A stretch of 64,000 bases of DNA from Francisella salimarina (GTDB lineage Bacteria > Pseudomonadota > Gammaproteobacteria > Francisellales > Francisellaceae): assembly GCF_007923265.1 (NCBI RefSeq), contig NZ_VOJA01000003.1:434001-498000 (forward strand), given 5' to 3'. The number at the start of each line of letters is the position of its first letter. Position 1 is the first letter of the stretch. This document shows, piece after piece, positions 16,819 to 27,496 of this stretch. The notes beneath the pieces were generated by a model. The model did no database searches. It had not been told where the DNA came from and worked only from the letters and a program-made list of their open reading frames with translations. The position numbers and the translations under genes were made by a program.

Positions 16819-19416
16819 ATGATTTCTACTAAAGAGTTACGTACTAAATTTATCAACTATTTTGAGTCTAAGAATCACTCACACCAGCCAAGCTCATCTT
16901 TAATACCATTTGGGGATGATACGTTGTTATTTACAAATGCAGGTATGGTGCAATTTAAAGATGTATTTTTGGGGTTAGAAAAGAGAGATTTTTCTCGAGC
17001 TGTAACAGTTCAGAAATGTCTCAGAGCTGGTGGTAAACATAATGATTTAGATAATGTTGGCTATACAGCTAGACATCATACTTTTTTTGAGATGCTTGGT
17101 AATTTTAGTTTTGGTGATTATTTTAAAAAAGATGCTATTAGTTTTGCTTGGGAGTTTCTAACTAAAGAAATTAAACTACCTGCGGAAAAACTATGGGTGA
17201 CTATATATGTTACAGATGATGAAGCATTTGATGTGTGGCATAATCATATTGGTTTACCAAAAGAAAGAATCATACGAATAGACTCAAATGATAATTTTTG
17301 GTCTATGGGAGATACAGGTCCGTGTGGTCCTTGTACTGAAATCTTTTATGATCATGGTGAAGATGTTGCAGGAGGCTTACCTGGTACACCTGAAGAAGAT
17401 GGAGATAGATATATTGAAATCTGGAATATAGTGTTTATGCAGTATAATCGCCATGCTGATGGTACAACTACTGATTTACCTAAACCATCTGTTGATACTG
17501 GTATGGGGTTAGAGAGAATCGCAGCAGTACTACAAGATGTTCATAGTAATTATGATATAGATTTATTTCAGGCGCTAATTATGAAAGCTCAAGAAGTTAC
17601 TAATGCGTGTGATACAAGTTCACCATCCTTAAAGGTGGTTGCAGATCATATACGTTCATGTGCTTTTTTAATTGCAGATGGTGTTTTACCATCAAATGAA
17701 GGTAGAGGATATGTTTTAAGAAGAATTATTCGTAGAGCAATTCGTCATGGTAATAAGCTTGGCGCTAAGGATATATTCTTCTACAAGTTAGTGGCAGAGC
17801 TTATTAATCAAATGGGTGAGGCATATCCTCAGCTAATAGATAAGAGAGAGGTTATTGAAAAGACTCTTATCAAAGAAGAAGAATTATTTTTAAAAACAAT
17901 TGAAAATGGTATTAAAATTTTTGATGCAGAAGTATCTGGATTAAAAGGGGATATTATTTCTGGTGAAATAGCATTTAAGCTCTATGATACTTATGGTTTC
18001 CCTTTTGACTTGACTGCAGATATGGCAAGGGAAAAAGGTTTGAAAGTTGATGAAGAAGCATTTAAAAAGCAAATGCAACAACAAAAACAAAGGTCAAAAG
18101 AGGCTGGTAAATTTAATATTGATTATAATAATACTATTAATTCACAAGTAAAATCAGAGTTTAAAGGTTATTCAACGTTATTTGAAGATGCTAAAGTGCT
18201 AGAGATATTCCAAGATGGACAACAGGTAAATACTATTAGTAATGGATCTTCGGCAGTTATTGTCCTTGATAAAACACCTTTTTACGCTGAAGCAGGCGGA
18301 CAGGTTGGTGATAAAGGCATATTAGAGGGTGTAGGTGTTGAATTTATAGTTGATGATGTCCAAAAGTCTGGTGAAGCAGTTCTACACATCGGTAAATTGG
18401 CTAAAGGAGTTTTAAACACTAGTGATGAAGTTTCTGCAAGAGTTAATGATTTGAGACGGCTTGCAACTGCTGCTAATCATAGTGCGACACATCTGCTGCA
18501 TAAGGCTTTAAAAGTTGTTCTAGGTGATCATGCGGAACAAAAAGGCTCACTTGTTGACGATAGTAAGTTAAGGTTTGATTTTACTCATGATAAGGCCATA
18601 TCTCGTGCTGAAATTGAACAAATTGAAATTTTAGTTAATCAGCAAATTAGAGCGAACTATCCTGTGGCTACTATTGAGACATCACAAGAAAAAGCTAAAT
18701 CACTAGGAGCAGAGGCTCTGTTTGGTGAGAAATATGGAGATATAGTAAGAGTAATTTCAATGGGAGATTTTTCTATTGAGCTTTGTGGAGGAACTCATGT
18801 TGCATATACTGGAGATATTGGATTATTCAAAATAGTGTCAGAAAGTGGTATTGCATCTGGTATTAGAAGAATAGAGGCTATTACCGCAGATAAGGCTATA
18901 AAACATACATTTACTTATGAAAATAAGTTGACAACTGTGAAAGAAGCTATCAAATCAAATGATGCTAACTTATTAGAAAAGCTACAATCATTGTTAGAGC
19001 AGTTAAAAAAACAAGAAAAAGAAATCACAAAGCTTAAAAAAGACCTACTATCTGGAACAAGTAATGATATTAAAGAGTCTATAATTGGTGACATTAAAGT
19101 TGTAGTAGCTAATTTGAAAGAAGTGGATATTAAGACTTTGAGAGAAAAGATTGATGATTATAAATCTAAAAATGATAAGATAGTTTCAGTGTTGAGTACT
19201 ATAAATGCTGATAAAGTGCAATTTGTGATCGGAGTGAGTAAATCTATTACATCATTAATCAAGGCTGGAGATATAGCTAAGGAGTTTAGTGGGTATATAG
19301 ATGGTAAAGGCGGTGGTCGTCCAGATATGGCTCAAGGTGGAGGGAACAACTCTGCTAACATTGATGAGGCTCTAAGTAACTTAGAACAATATATCATAAA
19401 TAATATAAGACAGTAG
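16819..19416 (+). CDS. alaS: Alanyl-tRNA synthetase
   Basis: This 865-residue class II synthetase charges tRNA-Ala. It has the N-terminal catalytic core ([25 protein letters not shown]), the central editing domain with [11 protein letters not shown] and the CGGTH zinc motif, and a C-terminal coiled coil plus C-Ala domain ending in [11 protein letters not shown]. The length is typical. GGAAGG precedes the ATG. A TATAAT box lies at 16754-16759, but its -35 is not obvious. ftlC follows a few bases after the stop. Confidence 0.97.
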   Translation: MISTKELRTKFINYFESKNHSHQPSSSLIPFGDDTLLFTNAGMVQFKDVFLGLEKRDFSRAVTVQKCLRAGGKHNDLDNVGYTARHHTFFEMLGNFSFGDYFKKDAISFAWEFLTKEIKLPAEKLWVTIYVTDDEAFDVWHNHIGLPKERIIRIDSNDNFWSMGDTGPCGPCTEIFYDHGEDVAGGLPGTPEEDGDRYIEIWNIVFMQYNRHADGTTTDLPKPSVDTGMGLERIAAVLQDVHSNYDIDLFQALIMKAQEVTNACDTSSPSLKVVADHIRSCAFLIADGVLPSNEGRGYVLRRIIRRAIRHGNKLGAKDIFFYKLVAELINQMGEAYPQLIDKREVIEKTLIKEEELFLKTIENGIKIFDAEVSGLKGDIISGEIAFKLYDTYGFPFDLTADMAREKGLKVDEEAFKKQMQQQKQRSKEAGKFNIDYNNTINSQVKSEFKGYSTLFEDAKVLEIFQDGQQVNTISNGSSAVIVLDKTPFYAEAGGQVGDKGILEGVGVEFIVDDVQKSGEAVLHIGKLAKGVLNTSDEVSARVNDLRRLATAANHSATHLLHKALKVVLGDHAEQKGSLVDDSKLRFDFTHDKAISRAEIEQIEILVNQQIRANYPVATIETSQEKAKSLGAEALFGEKYGDIVRVISMGDFSIELCGGTHVAYTGDIGLFKIVSESGIASGIRRIEAITADKAIKHTFTYENKLTTVKEAIKSNDANLLEKLQSLLEQLKKQEKEITKLKKDLLSGTSNDIKESIIGDIKVVVANLKEVDIKTLREKIDDYKSKNDKIVSVLSTINADKVQFVIGVSKSITSLIKAGDIAKEFSGYIDGKGGGRPDMAQGGGNNSANIDEALSNLEQYIINNIRQ

Positions 19417-19425
19417 AGTTTGATT

Positions 19426-20808
19426 TTGAAAAGGCTGTATAGACACTTATTAATATCTTTTGGAATATTTGGCTTTTGTGTTAGTTCTGTAGCTAATACT
19501 ATTGCTGATTATACAGATACAGTAAAACAATCTATACAAAATTCACCACAATACAAGTTTATTGGCTTTCAGTTAAACTCCAGGCAGATGGATCCAGCGA
19601 TTCAACTAGGTAGATTATTACCTAGGATAGATATTGGAGGATCTATTAAAGCAACAAACATTATAGATCAGGAAACTATGGCAGATGGGGATATTGCTGG
19701 AGGGCGTTTTGATTCTATCCAAGGAAATATTTCACTAACTCAGCCATTATATGATTACGGAGCTTATAAGGATCTTCAGTCAGCACAAGAAACAGCACAG
19801 TTTGCTCAACAGGATTATAGAACTAATTATCAGCAGTTCTTATATGACACAAGTTATGCTTATTTTAATTTAGCCAAGACAATAAAAAATGTTGAGTATA
19901 CTTCGTATAACTTAAAATCAAATAAACAAAGCTTAAATGAATTAGAAAGTAAATTTAAAGCGGGTACAGCCGATATCGCTGATTATGAAACAGTAAAAGC
20001 AAACTACTATATTGCTGAAGCTAGCTATGCAGCAGCTAAAAGAGAAGAAAAAGTTGCTCGAGCAGAGTTGCGTAAGTTCACTAATAATGATGATGATGTT
20101 GTTTTATATAGTAATGACTTTAAGATTAAGGATCCGTCACCTAATACTGAAGAAGGTTGGGAAGAGCTTACAATGCGAAGTAGCCCATCATATTTAGGTT
20201 CTGTACATACAAAAGAGAGTAATTACTATAACTATCAATCTGCGACAAGCTCATTTATGCCTAAAGTTAATTTTGAAGTTAAATACTCTCCAGGTTTTAA
20301 TGATGTTAGTTCGCTGGGTAACCCCGTATTTGATAATTTCCTATCATCAAAAGGTACAGTAAATGCTTTTTATTTTGGGATTAATCTTACTTGGAGTATT
20401 TTTTCTGGTGGTACAGATTATGCTCTACTTAAAAAGGCTGCATATAATTATCAGTCCTCTGAATTTGATATGATCCAAACAGGAAGGGTTGCTCAGAATG
20501 ACGCGATGTATGCTTTTAGGTTTGTTCAGCTTAAAAAGAAAGAAATTGAATCTCTGCGTAAATCTGTTGCAGCTGCAAAAATAGCTTATGAAAAGTATAA
20601 AGAAAGATATAATCAAGGTACGACAACTATTACTCAGTACTTTATACTTTTAAATAATTATTATCAATTTCTTATCCAGTTAAATAATACTGAGTTTGAT
20701 TATATTATGGGCTTTTTGAGCTTGTATAAAACTGCAGGTATTTTAACTTCTAATACCGTTCAGGATTTTAATAACTGGTTAATACTAAATCAAGATGTGG
20801 AGTTATAA
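19426..20808 (+). CDS. ftlC: TolC-family outer membrane efflux protein FtlC
   Basis: This is a TolC-like protein of about 460 residues with a signal peptide ending SSVA-NT and no lipobox. It has the two-fold repeated helix/strand pattern of the OEP family, with SLTQPLYDYG in the first half and INLTWSIFSGG in the second. It forms the outer-membrane channel of a type I secretion or tripartite efflux system. TTG 19426 is preferred: AGAG (19415-19418) sits 7 bases upstream, and the product begins MKRLYRH. A TTG at 19420 is too close to that site. No pump or adaptor gene is adjacent. Confidence 0.85.
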   Translation: MKRLYRHLLISFGIFGFCVSSVANTIADYTDTVKQSIQNSPQYKFIGFQLNSRQMDPAIQLGRLLPRIDIGGSIKATNIIDQETMADGDIAGGRFDSIQGNISLTQPLYDYGAYKDLQSAQETAQFAQQDYRTNYQQFLYDTSYAYFNLAKTIKNVEYTSYNLKSNKQSLNELESKFKAGTADIADYETVKANYYIAEASYAAAKREEKVARAELRKFTNNDDDVVLYSNDFKIKDPSPNTEEGWEELTMRSSPSYLGSVHTKESNYYNYQSATSSFMPKVNFEVKYSPGFNDVSSLGNPVFDNFLSSKGTVNAFYFGINLTWSIFSGGTDYALLKKAAYNYQSSEFDMIQTGRVAQNDAMYAFRFVQLKKKEIESLRKSVAAAKIAYEKYKERYNQGTTTITQYFILLNNYYQFLIQLNNTEFDYIMGFLSLYKTAGILTSNTVQDFNNWLILNQDVEL

Positions 20809-20810
20809 TT

Positions 20811-22190
20811 ATGTATATTTCAACTAAACTACAGTGTTTTTTATATCAGCAAGAAAGTGACTCTAAGCCTGTTTACCTAATTAAAAAATCAAATTTCTCA
20901 GATTGGCTTTGCAAGCAAGATAGTTTAACTCAAAATTTTGTAAAACTGTTTGAAAGCAAAAAAACAGTTCTAGCTATTCCTGATAATAACGGCAATATCG
21001 AGAAAATAGTATGTATAGTTACAAAAGATATGTACAGTTTAGCTGCACTAACTAGTGAATTACCTAGAGGTAATTATCATATAGAGTATTCTGAGGTTGG
21101 GGATTTATCCCTCTACTATATTGGCTTTGCATTAGCTAGCTATAAGTTTGAAAAATATAAATCTAAATCACAGCCGATTAATGTTAAATTATTCTTACCA
21201 GAGAATTATATTCACCTTTTAACAACAGTTGAGGCAAATTATATAGTTAGAGATATGATTACGACTCCTGCTGAAGATATGGGTCCTGAAGATATTTCTA
21301 ATATTATCAAAAATGTTGCTAAAGAGTTTGGGGCTACAATTGAAGAAGTTGTTGGTGAAGAGCTTAAAGAACAAGGGTATATGGGAATTTATACTGTTGG
21401 TAAGGCTAGTCATAGACCTCCAAGATTAGTTAAATTAAATTGGGGTAATGATAATCATCCTAAAATTTCTATAGTTGGTAAAGGTGTGGCTTTTGATACA
21501 GGTGGCCTTGATGTAAAAGCAGCTCAGTTTATGTTGCTGATGCATAAAGATATGGGTGGTGCTGCAAATGCTATAGGTCTTGCTTATATGATTATGAAAC
21601 ATAATCTTCCAGTAAGATTGACTTTATCAATACCGACAGTTGAAAACGCTGTAGATGCGAAGTCATATCGCCCTAGTGATATCATTAAGATGAAAAATGG
21701 AACAACAGTTCAAGTTACTAATACTGATGCTGAAGGAAGATTGATTTTAGCTGAACCACTACATGAAGAGGCTACTAAAAATCCTGAATATCTAATAGAC
21801 TTTTCAACTCTAACAGGAGCTGCAAGAGTCGCAGTGGGTGATAAAATTTCAGCATTTTTCTGTAATAATGATGATGTTGCAAGAGATGTTTACAATTATG
21901 GAGAAATCGAGCAAGATCAGACTTGGAGACTCCCGTTAGCTGATTGTTATAGAAAAAATCTTGATACTGAGTTTGCAGATATATCACACTGTGAGCTGTC
22001 AACTTTTGCAGGAGCTGTAAAGGCAGCACTGTTTATGGAGCACTTTGTAGGTGTTGAGAATGCTCCTACTTGGATTCATTTTGACATAATGGCTTGGAAT
22101 GTTGCTAACTCTCCAGGTAAGCCAAAAGGTGGAGAAATGATGGGTGTTAGAACAATGTTTAAAATGTTGGAAGAGAAATACAGCAAATAA
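20811..22190 (+). CDS. pepA: Leucyl aminopeptidase, M17 family
   Basis: This 459-residue cytosolic aminopeptidase has an N-terminal regulatory domain (about 1-150) and a C-terminal catalytic domain. Metal-binding and catalytic motifs are visible: VGKGVAFDTGGLDVK (Lys and Asp ligands), HKDMGGA, and the M17 signature NTDAEGRL with Asp and Glu ligands. It removes N-terminal residues from peptides with two metal ions. The start is 2 bases after the ftlC stop. Naming as pepA or pepB is a matter of convention for this length. Confidence 0.92.
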   Translation: MYISTKLQCFLYQQESDSKPVYLIKKSNFSDWLCKQDSLTQNFVKLFESKKTVLAIPDNNGNIEKIVCIVTKDMYSLAALTSELPRGNYHIEYSEVGDLSLYYIGFALASYKFEKYKSKSQPINVKLFLPENYIHLLTTVEANYIVRDMITTPAEDMGPEDISNIIKNVAKEFGATIEEVVGEELKEQGYMGIYTVGKASHRPPRLVKLNWGNDNHPKISIVGKGVAFDTGGLDVKAAQFMLLMHKDMGGAANAIGLAYMIMKHNLPVRLTLSIPTVENAVDAKSYRPSDIIKMKNGTTVQVTNTDAEGRLILAEPLHEEATKNPEYLIDFSTLTGAARVAVGDKISAFFCNNDDVARDVYNYGEIEQDQTWRLPLADCYRKNLDTEFADISHCELSTFAGAVKAALFMEHFVGVENAPTWIHFDIMAWNVANSPGKPKGGEMMGVRTMFKMLEEKYSK

Positions 22191-22279
22191 ATTTTAAATA
22201 ATTAATATTTACTTTATTTACTAATATTTTCGAAGTTGTATACTTTATTAATGAATTATAAAAATCTTATTATATAACT

Positions 22280-23245
22280 ATGCAAAAATCGTTATTAGAA
22301 CAGCTTAAAGAAGTAACTATGGTAGTCGCTGATACAGGTGACTTTGAGTTAATTGAAAAATTCAAACCAGTTGATGCTACTACAAATCCTAGTTTGATTT
22401 TAAAAGCTGTTAAAGATCCAAAATATTCTAAGTTAGTTACAGATACTATAGATAAATTTAAGCAAAATAATCCTGAGCTCAAAAAAGATGATCTTATTAA
22501 AGAAGTTGCTATTGAGATATTAGTATCTTTTGGAATAAAAATATTGGATGTGATTGATGGGAAGGTGTCTAGTGAAGTAGATGCAAGAGTATCCTTTAAC
22601 TCTGCAGAAACAATTGATTATGCTAGAAAAATAATTAAAAAATATGAGTCTTACGGAGTTTCAAAAGATCGAATTTTGATAAAAATAGCAGCTACTTGGG
22701 AAGGTATAAAGGCTGCTAAATTATTACAAAAAGAAGGTGTTAATTGTAATTTAACACTTATTTTTGACCAGATTCAAGCTCAGGCATGCGCTGAGGCTGG
22801 AGTTTACTTAGTATCACCATTTGTTGGAAGAATCACAGATTGGCAAATGCAACAGAGCAAACTTGATGATTTTCCTGCTGTAGTTGATGATGATGGTATA
22901 AATTCTGTTAGAGCTATATACAAATTGTATAAAGATTGTGGTTTTAAAACCATTGTGATGGGAGCAAGTTTTAGAAGTGCCAAGCAGGTGGTAGCATTAG
23001 CAGGTTGTGATGCTTTGACTATATCACCAGCATTGCTTGAAGAGCTTGAAAATAGTTTTGAAAGCTTGGAAGTTAAATTAAAACGTTCTAATGACGTTAG
23101 TACCCAAGTGCCACAAGTTGCAGAATCTGATTTTCGTTGGCAAATGAATGAGAATTCTATGGCAACTACAAAATTAGCTGAAGGAATTAGGCAATTTGCA
23201 AAAGACACCGTTGAATTGGAAAACATAATAACAAAACATTTATAA
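22280..23245 (+). CDS. talA: Transaldolase
   Basis: This 321-residue class I aldolase of the non-oxidative pentose phosphate pathway exchanges the dihydroxyacetone unit between sedoheptulose-7-phosphate and glyceraldehyde-3-phosphate. The Schiff-base Lys lies in [11 protein letters not shown]. The family start VDATTNPSL (about residues 32-40) and the end of the active site region ([11 protein letters not shown]) are present. The length matches E. coli TalB. The next gene follows after 13 bases. Confidence 0.96.
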   Translation: MQKSLLEQLKEVTMVVADTGDFELIEKFKPVDATTNPSLILKAVKDPKYSKLVTDTIDKFKQNNPELKKDDLIKEVAIEILVSFGIKILDVIDGKVSSEVDARVSFNSAETIDYARKIIKKYESYGVSKDRILIKIAATWEGIKAAKLLQKEGVNCNLTLIFDQIQAQACAEAGVYLVSPFVGRITDWQMQQSKLDDFPAVVDDDGINSVRAIYKLYKDCGFKTIVMGASFRSAKQVVALAGCDALTISPALLEELENSFESLEVKLKRSNDVSTQVPQVAESDFRWQMNENSMATTKLAEGIRQFAKDTVELENIITKHL

Positions 23246-23258
23246 ATAAGAGGTTAAT

Positions 23259-23744
23259 ATGAAAAAAACTTTATTAGTATCGGCATTGAGTTCTATTTTT
23301 ATGGCTCCGTTTGTTTCTTTTGCTAATGATGATCAAGAATACTTAAATCCTAGAAGTGACACACAATTGCATTCTCAGCGTCAGATGATCAACCAGAGAA
23401 ATAGTCAAGCTTCACAAATGCCTAAGAAACATCAATTAGGTATCACAGAAGAAGATATGAGAGTTCCCGGCGAATCAAGTAGTAAATCTCGTAATATGAG
23501 TACTAAAAAGGGCTGGGGAAGTGCTAATGAACAAGAAAAAAAGTCAAAGAGTAATGAAGACTCGGATGATGAAAACCCTAACTTATCTGATTTAGCTAAT
23601 CCTGCGCCTAAAAATATTCATAGTAATTTATCAATAAGTGATGAAGATAGAGCATTAAATAGGCAGATGATGTTATCTGGCCCTAAAGGTGGTTTTCAAA
23701 ATAATCAGCCAAGAGGTATTGGTGGCTCGAGTGCTAACCTATAG
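23259..23744 (+). CDS. Hypothetical exported hydrophilic protein
   Basis: This 161-residue protein has a signal peptide (about 1-22, ending SFA-ND) followed by a low-complexity, highly charged and polar body. The body is rich in Ser, Asn, Gln, Lys and Asp/Glu, contains no Cys, and probably has little fixed structure. An AAGAGG site precedes the ATG 13 bases after talA, so the two may be cotranscribed. No family is recognised; a periplasmic or surface role is inferred only from the signal peptide. Confidence 0.65.
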   Translation: MKKTLLVSALSSIFMAPFVSFANDDQEYLNPRSDTQLHSQRQMINQRNSQASQMPKKHQLGITEEDMRVPGESSSKSRNMSTKKGWGSANEQEKKSKSNEDSDDENPNLSDLANPAPKNIHSNLSISDEDRALNRQMMLSGPKGGFQNNQPRGIGGSSANL

Positions 23745-23822
23745 TCAAAACATAATTGCTTACATTATCCAAATATACTAAAATCTATTAGTTTAAATAA
23801 TTTAATTCGCTTAGGTCTTTAA

Positions 23823-24569
23823 ATGAACTTTCAGTATAATAATTTTAAAATTTTAGAAATAAATGGATTAGATACCATAAAGTTTCTTCAAGGTTTAGCA
23901 ACATCAGATTTAAGTCAACTATCTAATGATAATAACTTATTGATGACTGCTTTTGCCAACTTAAAAGGACGAATAATTTCCTTATGTTTTGTGAAGTATA
24001 TTTCTAGCGAAAAGCTATTGCTTTCAGTTGAACAGAGCATCGTTGATAATTTACTTACTTGGTTAAAAAAGTATGGAATGTTTTCAAAAATTAGTTTTGC
24101 AGTTAATGAAGATTATGCATTGTTTTTTACTAAAGAAGGATTTTTAAATCATTATATTTTAGTTAAGAATGCTCTAAATTCTGATACTACATACGAGCAA
24201 ATACAAAAAACTAATATTTTGAATAAACTTGCTGTCATCAATCAAAATAATATTGAGAAGTTTCTTCCAGCAGAGTTAGATCTTGATAACGTAGAAAAAG
24301 TTATTAGTTATACTAAAGGTTGCTATATGGGACAAGAAGTAATAGCTAGGATGCATTATAAAGCTAAGTTAAAAAAAGAGCTTGCAGTTGTAAAAGCAGA
24401 CAAAGATATTGAAGCTTCGGATCTGAAGACTTGTGGTAGTAAACCTCTAGCAAATGTTGTAAATAAAGTCTATGTAGACGGTGTATGCTATATGCTGGTG
24501 GTGTTTCATAAAGAAGCAACAGAGGTTGAGTATCAGCTAGAAAATGAAATAATTATAACTAAATGCTAA
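23823..24569 (+). CDS. ygfZ: Folate-binding YgfZ family protein
   Basis: This 248-residue GcvT-like protein has the YgfZ signature KGCYMGQEV (around residue 165) containing the reactive Cys. YgfZ binds tetrahydrofolate and helps repair or maintain Fe-S clusters, including those of radical SAM enzymes such as MiaB. The length is shorter than E. coli YgfZ (326), with the reduction mainly in the C-terminal part. It overlaps rep by 7 bases. Confidence 0.88.
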   Translation: MNFQYNNFKILEINGLDTIKFLQGLATSDLSQLSNDNNLLMTAFANLKGRIISLCFVKYISSEKLLLSVEQSIVDNLLTWLKKYGMFSKISFAVNEDYALFFTKEGFLNHYILVKNALNSDTTYEQIQKTNILNKLAVINQNNIEKFLPAELDLDNVEKVISYTKGCYMGQEVIARMHYKAKLKKELAVVKADKDIEASDLKTCGSKPLANVVNKVYVDGVCYMLVVFHKEATEVEYQLENEIIITKC

Positions 24570-26578
24570 ATAATCTTAATCAGCAGCAACAGCAAGCTGT
24601 AAAATATACTAGTACCCCCTTACTAGTACTGGCTGGAGCTGGTAGTGGTAAAACTAGTGTGATTATTGAAAAAATTTCTTATTTAATAGAACAACTTTTG
24701 TATCCCGCTAAGAGTGTTTTAGCTGTTACATTTACGAATAAAGCAGCTAGAGAGATGCAAGAGCGCGTTAAATCTCGGCTTGATAAAGAAAAATCAAAGG
24801 GGTTGATGATTTCAACGTTCCATTCACTTGGTTTAACAATTTTAAAAAAACATTTTTTAGATTTGGGGTATAAGAAAAACTTTACACTTTTTGATAGTCA
24901 CGACTCACTTGCGTTAATATACGATATTGCATACGAGGAATATCAGTTACCTAAACAAAATGCTGGATTTATTCAATCAAAAATATCATTTTGGAAATCA
25001 GCGTTACTAACACCTAATGAAATACAACCTAAGGACGATCTTGAAGAGCAAGCAGCTTTTATATATAAAGAATATCAGAAATATCTAAAATCTTATAACT
25101 CTTTTGACTTTGATGATCTTATATTTCAACCGATACAGTTATTTAAAAATTACTCAAATATTCAGAAATTATGGTCAGACAAGTTTAGATATATTCTCAT
25201 TGATGAGTATCAAGATACCAATGAGTCGCAATATCAGCTTTTAAAGTATTTGACTCAGGGTAAAAATAAATTCACAGTTGTAGGAGACGATGATCAGTCT
25301 ATATATGCATGGAGAGGTTCTCGACCTGAAAATTTACGCCATTTGCAAGAAGATTTCAAAGACCTAAAAGTTATTAAGCTAGAACAAAATTATCGCTCTA
25401 CAGGCAGAATACTTAATGTTGCAAATAAGCTTATTGAAAATAACAGCCATATTTTTGACAAAAAACTTTGGTCAAATAAAGATTATGGTGAGCAAATTAA
25501 GGTTATTAGTCTTACAAATGATGAGGATGAGGCACAATTTATAACTAGTGATATTTTTTTTGATAGGGTAAAAACAAAATCTAAAAACTCTGATTACGCC
25601 ATACTAATTAGAAGTAATTACCAAGCATACTTACTTGAAAGATATATGCAAATGCACAAAATCCCTTATACAATTAGCGGCGGAAGTTCATTTTTTTCCA
25701 AATCAGAAATCAAAGATATCATTTCGTATTTAAGGTTAATAGTTAATCCGGATGATGATAGAGCATTTTTACGTGTTGTAAATACTCCCAAACGTGAGGT
25801 TGGAAGTGCTACTATTCATAAATTAGGACAGTATGCAAGTTATCATCACTGTAGCTTTTTCCATACTTTATATAATTTAGAAGAGTTTGAAATACGTGAT
25901 TTTACCAAAAAAAACTTATCATCTTTTAAAGATTTGATACTGAATACACAGCAAGAAATAAATTCAAGTATATCTGCTCAAGAGTTAAAAAATATAATTA
26001 ATAATTTTATTGATAATATTTCATACCGACAGTGGCTTATAGATTCTAGTTCTTCAGAGAAACAAGCAGAGTTTAGATATGCGAATGTTATTGAGGTTGT
26101 TAAATGGATTGTTAACCAGCTTGAAGGTGAATCATATAATGCTCTTGAGTCACTTGCTTTAGTTTTAAATAAAATGCTTTTGATCGATATCTTAGATAGA
26201 GATAATGAGGATAAAAATGATAATCAGGTTCAAATCATAACTATGCACGCCTCCAAAGGTTTGGAGTTTAAAAAAGTTTATATAATGGGAATGGAAGAAG
26301 GAATTTTGCCGCATCAGCAAAGTATTGAGGAAGATTCCATAGAGGATGAGCGCCGATTAGCTTATGTTGCGATCACTAGAGCTAGAGAAAATTTGACTAT
26401 AACAATGACAAAGCATCGTAAAAAATTTGGTGAAAAACAGATTTCTATTCCAAGTAGATTTATTGATGAATTGCCAGAGTCGGATCTATATTGGGTAGGC
26501 ACAGAAAAAGAGTGTGCAGAAACGCGTCAGCAAAATTCTAAGCAGAATATATCAGCACTTAAAGATATGTTTAGCTAG
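24563..26578 (+). CDS. rep: ATP-dependent DNA helicase Rep
   Basis: This 671-residue superfamily 1A helicase has Walker A AGAGSGKTSV (about 20-29), IDEYQDTNESQY, GDDDQSIYAWRG, LEQNYRS, TMHASKGLEF and RRLAYVAITRA. These match Rep/UvrD, and the length equals E. coli Rep (673). Rep clears proteins ahead of the replication fork and helps restart. It overlaps ygfZ by 7 bases and is convergent with the next gene, with 1 base between the stops. Confidence 0.92.
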   Translation: MLNNLNQQQQQAVKYTSTPLLVLAGAGSGKTSVIIEKISYLIEQLLYPAKSVLAVTFTNKAAREMQERVKSRLDKEKSKGLMISTFHSLGLTILKKHFLDLGYKKNFTLFDSHDSLALIYDIAYEEYQLPKQNAGFIQSKISFWKSALLTPNEIQPKDDLEEQAAFIYKEYQKYLKSYNSFDFDDLIFQPIQLFKNYSNIQKLWSDKFRYILIDEYQDTNESQYQLLKYLTQGKNKFTVVGDDDQSIYAWRGSRPENLRHLQEDFKDLKVIKLEQNYRSTGRILNVANKLIENNSHIFDKKLWSNKDYGEQIKVISLTNDEDEAQFITSDIFFDRVKTKSKNSDYAILIRSNYQAYLLERYMQMHKIPYTISGGSSFFSKSEIKDIISYLRLIVNPDDDRAFLRVVNTPKREVGSATIHKLGQYASYHHCSFFHTLYNLEEFEIRDFTKKNLSSFKDLILNTQQEINSSISAQELKNIINNFIDNISYRQWLIDSSSSEKQAEFRYANVIEVVKWIVNQLEGESYNALESLALVLNKMLLIDILDRDNEDKNDNQVQIITMHASKGLEFKKVYIMGMEEGILPHQQSIEEDSIEDERRLAYVAITRARENLTITMTKHRKKFGEKQISIPSRFIDELPESDLYWVGTEKECAETRQQNSKQNISALKDMFS

Positions 26579-26579
26579 A

Positions 26580-27320
26580 TTAATATTTTTTCTTAGAAAT
26601 TATAATTATTCCTCGTGACTTGTTAGTCGAAGAGTCTTTGGACTGGATTGCTTGATATAAGTCAATAGTTCTTATCCAAGTTGAAGGGTATTTATATCTG
26701 GCGACGTCCATAAGCAACCACATATCTTCTCTAGGGTTGTATGCTGCTAGTGGTGAAAAATGTCCTCCTCCTTGAACTCCCATATCACTACGTTTATAAT
26801 TTATAATTATATAATCTCCTTTTTTCATTGATGATAGCATTGTATTAAGGAACTGTTCTTGATTTTTAAATTCGCTCGCGTGAATTACTTTTGCATAAGC
26901 CTTAGGGCCTATCGTTTTTTGTTTGTTGATTAGCTCAGCAGTTTGCTCAATAGATAACCCTTTTGCATATACCCATTGAGGAGTTATACCAGATTTAATT
27001 AAAGCTTTATTATAGAAAATATTATTTTGATCAAATATTGAATATTGCATGTGAGCTGGTGATAGACTTGGCTCAATTTTTAGAGCATTTAATACCATGA
27101 CAGCGGAGGCTGGACCACAGAATGTAGTGCCTTTCTCAGTGGTAAAATATTCTGCAAGCTGCCAATATTGTTGTGAGTATTTTTCTGGTGCTGATTTTAA
27201 TAAATACTGTCCTTGTAAGCTAGAGAAAGCGATTGTATTTTTAGGTAGGACTAGTTGTTTTGCAAAACAACAGTTGATTAAAACTACTAAAAAGATAACT
27301 ATATTAAAAGCTTTTTTCAT
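26580..27320 (-). CDS. Exported phytochelatin synthase-like cysteine peptidase
   Basis: This 246-residue protein has a signal peptide (ending near CFA-KQ). It contains the papain-like phytochelatin synthase catalytic domain. The triad is visible as Cys68 (TTFCGPASA), His187 (GGGHFSPLAAY) and Asp205 (LLMDVARYKYP). It is a half-length form, lacking the C-terminal domain of plant enzymes, like the cyanobacterial protein. Such bacterial forms mainly cleave glycine from glutathione and make little phytochelatin. A periplasmic location suggests turnover of glutathione or related gamma-glutamyl peptides as a cysteine source, or metal handling. It stands alone on the minus strand. Confidence 0.88.
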   Translation of the reverse strand: MKKAFNIVIFLVVLINCCFAKQLVLPKNTIAFSSLQGQYLLKSAPEKYSQQYWQLAEYFTTEKGTTFCGPASAVMVLNALKIEPSLSPAHMQYSIFDQNNIFYNKALIKSGITPQWVYAKGLSIEQTAELINKQKTIGPKAYAKVIHASEFKNQEQFLNTMLSSMKKGDYIIINYKRSDMGVQGGGHFSPLAAYNPREDMWLLMDVARYKYPSTWIRTIDLYQAIQSKDSSTNKSRGIIIISKKKY

Positions 27321-27496
27321 ATTATTTTAGAAATTTTAATTTGAAGTGTGTAATTAGACTATAAAAGAAAAAGCTTATAGATAAAAGGTTTTATATACTA
27401 ATATAATAATCTTAAATAAGAGGTGTTGTCCTTAATACAATATCAAAAATTTATTAATTGTTTTTATCTGTGATAATATAGAATTGTTTTAAGTAA

